A stretch of 64,000 bases of DNA. It comes from Bolinopsis microptera. Its lineage: Eukaryota > Ctenophora > Tentaculata > Lobata > Bolinopsidae. The position numbers were made by a program, and so were the translations under genes. Location of the stretch: the NCBI RefSeq assembly GCF_026151205.1, contig NC_087075.1, forward strand, positions 8,111,303 to 8,175,302. The letters run 5' to 3'. Shown here piece by piece: positions 55,297 to 64,000 of the stretch. Each line of letters opens with the position of its first letter. The stretch's first letter is position 1. The notes beneath the pieces are model-generated. The model saw only the letters and a program-made list of their open reading frames with translations. It was not told where the DNA came from and ran no database searches.

Positions 55297-55407
55297 TACA
55301 AGCTGGGCTGCAACAAGGCACAGTTTAATAACTCAAAATTGGACTCTCATTTTTGTTTGTTTAATCTTTCCAAGACACAATCCCTGATTAGTTCGAATGA
55401 GCTCATA

Positions 55408-55525
55408 CTTGGACGTCATACTTGGACGTCATACTTGGACGTCATACTTGGACCTCATACTTGGACCTCATACTTATACTTAGACCTCATGCTTGGACCT
55501 CATACTTGGACCTCATACTTGGACC
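55408..55525. repeat. TACTTGGAC(G/C)TCA tandem repeat
   Basis: About nine 13-bp units. Confidence 0.9.
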
Positions 55526-55551
55526 AGATAACAATTGTAGATTGAGGTAAA

Positions 55552-56275
55552 GAGTGATCATGTGATCGCCGCGTGAAGTTTTATAAATGCACGGCGAACC
55601 TTCAAGCTTAAATTATTCACCTTACTGAGGCAGCCAACCGACCAAGGCTTTATTTCTATGATATGATATGTTTTGATTGTTATTAATACCAAAATTTAAA
55701 ACTTGTTTTCCTTATTGAGGCTAGATCCGCATTATGGGAATCGTGCAGAGAGCCCAATTACGGTGTCTTAATTGGGTAATCATTGATTTCCCAATCAATT
55801 TTGCTATAGAGATAAGCAAATTGCTTGATACTTTGATAACTTCGTCATTTTAAATCCGTTTCGCACAATCTTTTCAGATTATATTCTGGATTAATTAATG
55901 TTCTATTGCAATATGTTCCAACAGAGTCTCTAACATGTTCACAAACACAAGTATAAGTAATTGTTGTCGGTATATTGTCTATTATCTGCGTTCTGCTTTC
56001 ATAGTTTCAACAATAGTGAGTTCTAAATATACAGCTTTAAACCGACTACGTATAAATGTATGAAATACCTGACAATCCGTATTCTTATAAATCAAGAGCA
56101 TGAGTAACTCGTGATAGTATGATGTATGATTATTAAAAACTCGTGATCATGTGATCGCTGGGTGAGGTTTTGTGAATGCGCGGTGCACCTTCAAGCTTAA
56201 ATTATTCACCTTACTGAGGCAGCCAACCAACGCACAACTTCATTTCTATGATATGATATGTTTTGATAATTCAAT
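55552..56275. repeat. Pair of ~125-bp direct repeats
   Basis: Copies at about 55552-55680 and 56143-56268 share GTGATCATGTGATCGC and CCTTCAAGCTTAAATTATTC, then ACTGAGGCAGCCAACC and TATGATATGATATGTTTTGA. They are separated by ~460 bp of AT-rich DNA. A miniature LTR-like element is conceivable, but no primer-binding site or polypurine tract was seen. Confidence 0.7.
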
Positions 56276-56769
56276 GTTAATTGGGTTGGCCCCCAAAAAC
56301 TGAATTTTAAAATTTTGGTGACAGAATCCTCGAACAATGAAACATGAAATTTGATGAAACAATAAATTTGATTTTAACACATTTTACAGAATCAACAAAT
56401 TTAGGGGGGATCAACCTCATTTTACCTCATTTTACCTCATCCCAATTTTGCCTTTTTTGGCTGCCCGAATGAGGTAAAATGAGGTAAATTTCGGCAAAAA
56501 TTTTATAGATCATGACTCTCATTCTTAAATAATTTTGCCGATAATCAGGTTAGTTTACTCAAATCAGACATCCTGAGCTACTTGCCAGTGATTTAGTCTT
56601 ATTCATGGTACTGGTAGAGCACAGCAAGGCCGACCAAGACAAAGCTACTTGTCTCTTTGTCTATGTTCCTGAAGGAAATTGGGACAAATTCTAAAGAGGA
56701 ACCGCGAACCCTGATACGGGACAGGGATATAGAGGGGGTTATCTGGCATAGATCGGACTTAGTTCTGAC

Positions 56770-56868
56770 ATAGTAGTAGTAACTTAGCAGCAGTAGTAGT
56801 AGTACTAGCAGTAGTAATAGTAGTAGTAGTAGTAGTATAGTAGTAGTAGTAGTAGTAGTAACAGGACT
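56770..56868. repeat. (TAG)n microsatellite
   Basis: TAGTAGTAG with a few interruptions; open frames here are artefacts. Confidence 0.9.
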
Positions 56869-57164
56869 AGTCAAGCAATACTATTTTAGTTTTTTCAAGT
56901 AAAATACGAAATATTAGGTTGGCTTTAAAACGTTTTGGTCAGAAGTGATGATATTAGTATACGATACCAATAATAAAAATTAATGATTTCCTATAAAATA
57001 ATTTGAGTTAATTAGCAAAAAGCAAATATTTGATTTCGATTACAAAAGTTACCTTTAAGTTTTAAACCAAATTGGTACATGATAGAAACCTTTTAATGAA
57101 TTATCTAGTACGTTAACGTTAAGGGGGCAGGGCACAGGAAGGACAAAGTGCAAAGAAACTACTG

Positions 57165-57335
57165 CTAACTGCTGCTCATGCTCACTGCTGCTCACTGCTG
57201 CTCACTGCTGCTCACTGCTGATCACTGCTGATCACTGCTGCTCACTGCCGCTAACTGTTGCTCACTGCTGCTCACTGCTGCTCATTGCTGCTCACTGCTG
57301 CTCACTGCTGCTCACTGCTGCTCACAGGAGGGGCA
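57165..57335. repeat. CTGCTGCTCA minisatellite in an inverted repeat
   Basis: About 15 units of CTGCTGCTCA. On its left GGACAAAGTGCAAAGAAAC and on its right GTTTCTTTGCACTTTG face each other, so the array sits in a hairpin-forming pair (about 57140-57360). Confidence 0.9.
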
Positions 57336-57751
57336 GCAGTTTCTTTGCACTTTGCCCCTCCTGTGAGGGGGGTCTTTATGAAATTTCTCTCGAAATTGAT
57401 TTTATAGTTGTTTTTGATAGAGGGGAGTGATATCTACTAGTTGTTTTCGGTCCCATGGAAAAAAATTTTTCCTAGCCGAAATTATTGCCGGTCAAAGGTC
57501 AGCACTCATGTGTAATTGTATTGCGCGAGCGATTATCAATCGCAAGCCCTGAAAATTGCGTCTAAAAATCTATCTTCTCCTAAATTTTTTGAGCAATCAC
57601 CTTGAAACTTTCAGCATATGTTCTAAGGACCATTTAGAAACTTCTGGTCAATCAGAATTTTAAGATAGGCCCTAGAAAATTTTTATTCGATTTTGAAAAT
57701 CTTGGACCTCGTTTTTTGACGATTTTTCCAGGTTATTTTTATCACTGTGAA

Positions 57752-58005
57752 GGAGGAGGACTGAGGAGAACTGAGGCGAAGGAGGAGAAGTACAGAAATG
57801 GGGGAGGACTGAGGAGGAGGAGGACTGATGAGGAGGAGGACTAAGGAGAAGGAGGAGGAGAAGGACTGAGGAGGAGGACTGAGGAGGAAGAGGAGGAAAA
57901 TGAAGAGGAGGACTGAGGAGGAGGGCTGAGGAGGATGGCTGAGGAGGATGACTGAGGAGGCCGAGGATGACTGAGAAGTAGGAGGGGGAGGAGGAGGAGG
58001 AGCCC
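57752..58005. repeat. Purine-rich (GGAGGA)n tract
   Basis: Imperfect GAGGAGGACTGAGGA units, almost pure purine on + strand; serine/leucine-rich frames on the other strand are artefacts. Confidence 0.9.
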
Positions 58006-58279
58006 ATCTCCAGAAAGTTGAGAACTTGCTAGGAACCTACAATATTTTGCTGAAAAATTATGTTTATGCTGAAAACCGAAGTTCGTTTTAAATGTTGCCA
58101 TAATTTGGTGTAGATTGTTTTAAAGAACTTGTGCAAATTTCTTCGAAGTAATAATTGCTTCAGGGTAATACGTAAGCTACGCAGTCATATTAATATTAAT
58201 AAAATGTTTCAAACAGTGTACACATAATGTCACAATGACCCTATATAAAAAACTCTTCAAAAATTCAATATTTTGAAAA

Positions 58280-59116
58280 TCACCCTTGGCCTTGCAGCTC
58301 TAAGTTCAAATCTAAACTGTCTATATTGACAAAGTTTTTTCTCGCCCCTCTGTCTCCCCGGAGAGAAATTACCGTCGTTCTTAAGATTTCGAAACGAAGG
58401 CGCTTCCTAATGTATCCCACCGCATAGACTGAGTACCTCTGCCCTGTGTGGTATTCCATCTTACTAGCCAGCTTCTTTACTAGTCTTTCAGCTTCACCAC
58501 CCATTCCACCAGACGTTGAGAAAACTAACGGCGTGAAGCTTCCTTTCTCTACGTCCAGGACCCTTGCATTGTAACACCGTTTTTTCTCATTTTCATGGGA
58601 CTGTTACATTGCTGGGATCGATTTGCTTGCATTGGAGGGGGCTGGGGCATGGAATACCCTTACATCAAAAAACGCCCTCTCTGAAGCATCAGTGGCGTAA
58701 CGTTGCCTGTTGGCGCCCCCCTGCCGAAAAGGCACCCCCCCTGTTGGCGCCCCCTCTCCTTTTGGTGCCCCTCCCTAAAATTGAACAAATTAGGCGATTT
58801 AAGAGGATACGCCGGTAAAATCTCTAAAAAAGTGTGTATCTAGAGCAAAACGCGCAGTTTTGCTAGTACTTTAGTTAAGTTTTCGAAATTGTCCCACATT
58901 CAAACGACGATTTGGCGCCCCCCTAAGACGGCGCCCCCCTGCACAGCGGGGTCAGCAGGGCCCTTGGTTACGCCACTGTGAAGCATTCCAAATCGATCTT
59001 GCAGAAATGTCCAGCCTAGCTTGGTCTCCTAGGACTGTTCCCTTTGGCAGCTCTAGACCATCAACTGGAAGAAGAACTGGTTTAGTCTGCACATCCTTGC
59101 ATTTCACAGTTCTCAT
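58280..59116 (-). pseudogene. Decayed retroelement ORF fragment, split by a hAT MITE
   Basis: On the minus strand, 59116-58987 reads MRTVKCKDVQTKPVLLPVDG, then GDQARLDISARSIWNAS. It is broken by the MITE at 58690-58978 and resumes RAFFDVRVFHAPAPSNASKS at 58688. An in-frame TAA follows, then GSFTPLVFSTSGGMGGEAER, GYIRKRLRFEILRTTVISLR and a stop at 58280. The pattern DARLDI.ARG.W..AFFDVRVF..FTPLVFST.GG is one I recognise from C-terminal parts of invertebrate retroelement polyproteins; the FDVRV core suggests a nuclease-like fold (inference). Upstream reverse transcriptase was not found. A dead fragment. Confidence 0.6.
58690..58978. mobile_element. 289-bp hAT-type MITE with exact 8-bp TSD
   Basis: Ends CAGTGGCGTAACG and GGTTACGCCACTG. 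Flanks TGAAGCAT at 58682-58689 and 58979-58986 match exactly. The CAGTGGCGTAAC terminus and 8-bp duplication are typical of hAT. It interrupts a retroelement ORF, so it arrived later. Confidence 0.92.
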
Positions 59117-59459
59117 TAAGTAAAAACAAAAAAAAAAAAAAACAAAAATTTAGTTCTGCAAAGGTGTCTCTCAACGAGTTGTGCCGCAGTGACACATATC
59201 CACCAAGTTTGCAGATGAGCGCATGGTTTGCTGAATATTTCTGGCCACACGTACATGTTTTAGGGCAATCCCTTAAGTCATATTAATATTATCTTCAATC
59301 GGTGTGTCTATAAATGCAAAGCATTGGATCCCAAAGTAAAGATCAAAAAAGTGAGAGGTAAATCTGAAAATTCATAAAGAAAAAATGTAAGGGACTCAAT
59401 ATAACTAGTTGTTTATGTAGCCCTCGATTTTACAGTGCGGCATAAATTAATCAGTTAAA

Positions 59460-60290
59460 ATACTAAATAGGCGCGCGGCGCATAAATTAAAATATGCGCG
59501 GCGCGCCAATTTTTTATTTCAATTTTTTATTTTACATTTTATGCATATCATTTAAACCAAAAAGAGTCATCACGCAGAATGAAGAGTGTGTTACAGTTTT
59601 TTGCCCATAGAAGTATCCTTCATCTAGGAGGTGCACCATAAAAATAAACTTGCTCGGATTTTAAAAATTTTTGTACCATTGTTTTCTAGAGACTGTGAGA
59701 ATTTTCACAATACCAAATTTGTTTTACCTTTTTGGAAAGATCAGTGAGTTTCGCCTAGGTGCCATATTTGATGGTGCGCGGCTTTTGGAGCAAAATAAGC
59801 TGTATAAGTCGCGTAATTTGACCAAATTTGACCAAATTCGTTGATTTTTGTTGTATTATTTGGATATATCTTCAGTTCCTTGAATGAGATCATTCTGAAA
59901 ATTGGCGACGACCTTCCAATAGAGCTTTCACAACTGTCCGAAAAATTTGGTGGATATCGGAGTTGATATAGCGATCAAAATGGTGCAAAATACGCTGCTT
60001 TTAGCTGTAACATAATGTCTGATAGTTGGATATGCTTTAAACTTTTCGGACACCTTCCTTGTAAGTCTATGAGTAAGCTTACCAATTTTTGTTGCAATCA
60101 GAGGTCGGGAAGGATACTTAATATCTATTTGTTTGAAGAAAATTGTGCTGGCCGAAATTAGCGCTAAAAAACCATCCTACAGTCGGCACGCGCGGCTCAC
60201 TGTCGATGGCACACTACCTACTTCATCACTTTATGTTGTACATATTTGAAACTTCGAATTTTTTAAAAAGCGGGGTTTACTTTGTCATGT
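59460..60290. repeat. Repeat related to the core of the 4.9-kb transposon
   Basis: Shares ordered blocks with 26.80-28.72 kb: GGAGGTGCACCATAAAAATA, TTCCTTGAATGAGATCATTC, TTTCACAACTGTCCGAAAA and CCTACAGTCGGCACGCGCGG. Divergence is moderate. The AGCGCTATCT ends are absent here, so this is either a partial copy or an independent repeat also carried by that transposon. Confidence 0.75.
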
Positions 60291-60330
60291 AGGTTTATAA
60301 CCTACCAGCAACCAGGATGCAGGACGCGCG

Positions 60331-60411
60331 TTACTGGGCCGCGCTCAGCCTGTCATTCCGCCGAATCTCTATGTTTATGAACATAATATATAGCCTGAGG
60401 TCCCCAGGTAA
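60331..60411 (+). mobile_element. ~80-bp MITE, copy 1
   Basis: TTACTGGGCCGCGCTCAGCC to CCCCAGGTAA, with GACGCGCG before (60323-60330) and GACGCACG after (60412-60419), an 8-bp duplication with one mismatch. The related site at 28.65 kb (GGACGCGCGCCGAGTTGG) lacks it, an empty-site comparison. Confidence 0.88.
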
Positions 60412-60705
60412 GACGCACGCCGAGTTGGACTCGTCGACGGTCCTGTATTTGAAACAAATATTTTACGAGTATCACCCGTTGAGGTTTACTGCACGCTGCA
60501 TGGGCAGCGTTCAGCATGCCAATCCTTTTAGTAATTTTAAATCGTGTTTATATTAAGCTAAGTATGAAGACAAAAGCCTAGCTGAGCTGTCCCTGGCTCA
60601 TTTGGAACTCAGCACTGCCGCAAGCTGCAGATGTCGAGTTGAAACTAAATAATTAAGCGATCCATGATATTGGATACCACGACAGGCCCTATAGGGCCTG
60701 TCGTG

Positions 60706-60788
60706 TTACCTGAGGACCCCAGGCTATTATGTTCATTAACATAATAATAAAGATTTGGCGGAATGACAGGCTGAGCGCGGCCCAGTAA
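60706..60788 (-). mobile_element. ~80-bp MITE, copy 2
   Basis: Inverted orientation, TTACCTGAGGACCCCAGG to GCGCGGCCCAGTAA, with exact CTGTCGTG flanks at 60698-60705 and 60789-60796. Confidence 0.9.
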
Positions 60789-62414
60789 CTGTCGTGATAT
60801 CATGGATCGCTTAGGTTCCACCAGGATCTGGTAGTCCTCATAATTCTGCGGCCTCTATGTGTCGTCATCTCGCACAACTCCGAAAAACCGTTGTGAGTTT
60901 GGCATGTGAAAATTTGCAGCCCTCCAGACATCGATTGGGTTAACGAGTTCATGTCGTACGTCACCTCAAGATCGGGTGACAGGGGGCTGAACAGGCCAGA
61001 ACCCAATTGATTGGGTCTGAGGTCACGTGATTATGAGCCTGAGGTCACGTGACTATGACGTCACCAGAGCTCGTTCTCCGTTTCCCGCTCTTTGGACCAG
61101 GTGAGCTTGCATGCTTGTGAAAGTGGGTGTAAGTACAGCTGTACTTCTGTACATCCAATTACCCCTAATAGAATGAAAATTTATTTTCTGACAGAAAGCT
61201 AGAAATTTACCAAAATATCGACTTAGTTCAAAATTTATTTTGATGACCACTCCTGACCTAAAATTGCACGAAAAATCGATAAAACTTGGTTTCAGAACTC
61301 AACAATGCTTCCTTATGCCTTAAAATCCATTTTTATCGATACAATAAACATTTTGATCCTGTGGATTAATTAGTAACAGGTAACAAATGCACACAAAAAA
61401 CCATCGCACTTACATTGCATTCTTAACGGGTCGATTTCGAGTGACCAATAATCGTCGTGATGATATTTATACGTCATGCGTTCCTGAGCATCATCAGCAA
61501 TCAAGAGACAGGAGCGGCGATTGCTTTAAATCAACAGTTTACGTTATTTTTGTGAATTCGACCCCTGTTTTAACGGTTATCACACTTTGTCATTGAATGT
61601 ATTGAGGATAGCTTTACAAATAAGAGGACCAGTAAATAAAATTGTCACAAGTGTTTCTCTCATTCACTTTCGATAAGACACAATGAAAATTTTTACTTAA
61701 CCATAAGATTCGGAATTTTTCAACCTTTGAAGAATATCGGAATTTTATAAAATGTAAGTTCAATTTTTACAAAAAATCAACGAATCGTATGAAATTCCAT
61801 CAGCAGTTAGTTCCAGAGTAGGGATCAGAGCAAAACGAAGGAATATAATTTCTTGCGGGAATCATTCCTGAAATATTGTCGACAGGTTCAAGTCTACTAG
61901 CAGGAACCCGTCTAACCCATTTTGACAGGTCACGGGACCACCACGAATTGAATTATAAAGATCTATCCAAATTCCACGAAGACTACGGACCAAGTTTAAA
62001 TACTTCATTATAGTTGGATTCGGGAAGCAGTTCAATTGTGCTTTGCACGGAACAACTTATATCACGAGACCGCCATTTCTGTTGAACCGAGAGATTGCAA
62101 ATCAAACTAGTTTCAATTTCAGATCACCTTTTATGTGTTTATTTGTGGTGGACTGGTCAGTATACAAACGTGGCACGTGCGGGCATATTTCTCAGTTTGA
62201 GTTACGAATTGCTTCATGCCTGAGTTAATTAATTCTTTGTGGTCGACTTGCTTTCGATCAAAACTTCATTAAATGAAATCGCTTTAGGGACATGTGTCAA
62301 AACTTCATTACTACCAACGCGCACCAATTAGACACCACCCTTGCAGTTGCTCTATGTAGTCGAGTTTTTCTTAGTCAGATTTGGTTGACTGTTATTTCTT
62401 TTTGAGGTCTCGAC

Positions 62415-62494
62415 TTACTGGGCCGCGCTCAGCCTGTCATTCCGCCAAATCTTTATTATGTTAATGAACATAATAGCCTGGGGTCCTCAGGTAA
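62415..62494 (+). mobile_element. ~80-bp MITE, copy 3
   Basis: TTACTGGGCCGCGCTCAGCC to GGTCCTCAGGTAA, with exact GTCTCGAC flanks at 62407-62414 and 62495-62502. Confidence 0.92.
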
Positions 62495-63482
62495 GTCTCG
62501 ACAAACAGCTGATCATACGGTAGGCGTATGCGCGCTATATCTACGCCTTTGGCAAGATCATAGGACATAGAAGTTCAAGGAAATTTAACAACCATAACTT
62601 TAAACTTACTTGCTGGACAACAAACGCAGCCACGTCGTAATTCTCCCAATAACTGCTGTGTAGAAGAGCTGGCAGGATGAGAGAAGGAAAAGAGCGCAGA
62701 GCTTCAGGATAGCTTTACAAATATGAGGACCAGTAAATAAAATTGTCACATGTGACGTGGCTGCGTTTGTTGTCCAGCAAGTGTTTCTCTCATTCACTTT
62801 CGATAAGACACAATGAAAATTCTTACTTAACCATAAGATTCGGAATTTTTCAACCGTTGAAGAATATCGGGCATTTTTCAGAATTTGGCCGCCAAATTTT
62901 TTTAAAGGCCTAACTCAAAATTCTAATACAAAACTTAAGGTCATGAGGCGATTCTACGTCGATTCTGAAAATTTCATGAAAAAATATTGAAACCCTATTG
63001 AGTTCTATTGTTTTGAGCGAAGTCAGTTTTGCAAATATCGCGAACTGATATATGGGCGATTTTGTTCATTTTTTGCAACTATTTGAACACAGAATCCACA
63101 GTTAGGTAGATATTGAGCTGATAATCATAGAGAATGTGTAGTATAGGCTTACCTTCCATATAAAGTTAGTTTCATTCAAAAATATTGATATTTGACCAAT
63201 TTATGGGCCAAAATCGATCAAATTTGGTGCGTATGCTCAAATACGGTCATATGGTTTTTGGCTCATAACTCAGTCATTTTTTGTCCAATCTTGATGAAAA
63301 TTCATATACGAGTTCAGGGGACCACTAGCTACAAAAAGAGCACCTAAAATTTGGGTTTTGGGCATGTTCAGGGTATTTGGCTAAATTGGGCCTGATTTGG
63401 ACCAAATATGGGCGTGGCTGCCCCACGGGCACCGTTTGGCGGTTTCACAAAAAAATCAGGGTGAACCCCCCCCCTTCCCCCC
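62495..63482. other. Repeat-like intergenic DNA
   Basis: TGCTGGACAACAAACGCAGC at 62611 is present inverted at about 62762. Beyond 62880 the sequence is AT-rich without recognised coding potential. Confidence 0.5.
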
Positions 63483-64000
63483 CTTAAGGCATAAGGAAGC
63501 ATTGTTGAGTTCTGAAACCAAGTTTAATCGATTTCTCGTGCAATTTTAGGTTAGGAGTGATCATCAAAATAAATTTTGAACAAAGTCGATATTTTGGTAA
63601 ATTTCTAGCTTTCTGTCAGAAAATAAATCTTCATTCTATTAGGGGTAATATAATTGGATGTAACTACAGTACAGCTGTACTTACACCCACTTTCACAAGC
63701 ATGCAAGCTCACCTGGTCCAAAGAGCGGGAAACGGAGAACGAGCTCTGGTGACGTCATAGTCACGTGACCTCAGGCTCATAATCACGTGACCTCAGACCC
63801 AATCAATTGGGTTCTGGCCTGTTCAGCCCCCTGTCACCCGATCTTGAGGTGACGTACGACAACTCGTTAACCCAATCGATGTCTGGAGGGCTGCAAATTC
63901 GCACTCAGCGCTCATTTTGACCTCACGCAAGTAATCAGCTCGCGGTGGGCAAACACCTAAAAAAGCAAAATGCAAAGATCAAACTGCCACAAACTGGTAC

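Larger units (their letters stand above)
60910..63902. repeat. Inverted repeat, arms of ~0.42 kb, spacer ~2.15 kb
   Basis: Left arm about 60910-61327, right arm about 63483-63902 (inverted). Arms share AATTTGCAGCCCTCCAGACA, GGTCACGTGACTATGACGTC, AAGTACAGCTGTACTT and AAAATTTATTTTCTGACAG. The arm's outer half is also at 27395-27640. The spacer carries two direct copies of GATAGCTTTACAAATA(A/T)GAGG through TAACCATAAGATTCGGAATT (about 61611 and 62706) and a MITE. It could be an element with long inverted ends; no target duplication was found and the right flank runs to the window edge. Confidence 0.7.

Noticed and set aside
57672..58101. Ser/Leu/Pro-rich frames
   Set aside because: Complement of the GGAGGA purine tract.

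Overview
This window is animal nuclear DNA. Genes are split by GT-AG introns, protein families are metazoan, and the spaces between are dominated by simple repeats, minisatellites, palindromes and small DNA transposons. An aquatic invertebrate is likely. A cnidarian is my best guess (apextrin-like ApeC domain, cysteine proteases with a C-terminal ShKT domain, intronless duplicated genes), but the species cannot be fixed from the sequence alone.

Layout. (1) 1-24.3 kb, + strand: 15 exons of a TMEM260-like ER O-mannosyltransferase gene, lacking only its first exon(s), which lie before base 1. Its introns are very large. One holds an antisense five-exon gene of unknown function (about 3.8-6.9 kb, - strand). 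Another holds a 6.7-kb palindrome (12.57-19.29 kb), and a third a 2.1-kb palindrome (19.84-21.97 kb). (2) 25.56-30.45 kb: a 4.9-kb non-autonomous transposon with an exact 8-bp target duplication; its long inverted ends are built from short AGCGCTATCT-type repeats. (3) 32.3-33.3 kb: a secreted coiled-coil protein with an ApeC-like domain. (4) 34.7-36.0 and 45.4-46.7 kb: two nearly identical intronless papain-family proteases (I29 propeptide, C1A, ShKT, short LDLa-like tail), a local duplication. A 2.7-kb long-TIR transposon sits in the 3' flank of the first, and the second preserves the empty site. Between them lies a class A GPCR gene broken by a frameshift. (5) 48.5-54.6 kb, - strand: a six-exon R-SNARE (VAMP) gene whose ATG is split by a 3.6-kb intron. 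(6) 55-64 kb: transposon-rich DNA with a decayed retroelement ORF, hAT-type MITEs, three copies of an ~80-bp MITE with 8-bp target duplications, and a further inverted repeat.

The most unusual pattern is that tandem repeats include splice junctions of the TMEM260 gene. The 5' splice site of the exon ending at 10729 (CAG/GTAACG plus about 18 bases of coding sequence) has been copied into a 24-bp minisatellite of about 24 units, each carrying a plausible donor and each adding eight in-frame codons. Two other junctions of the same gene (acceptors at 1258 and 10197) also lie in tandem duplications. The large palindrome in the next intron ends inside the following exon, so a piece of that exon is also present inverted 6.7 kb upstream.

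All exon calls rest on reading frame, GT-AG sites and phase agreement, plus recognition of protein families from memory. No alignment or database search was run.
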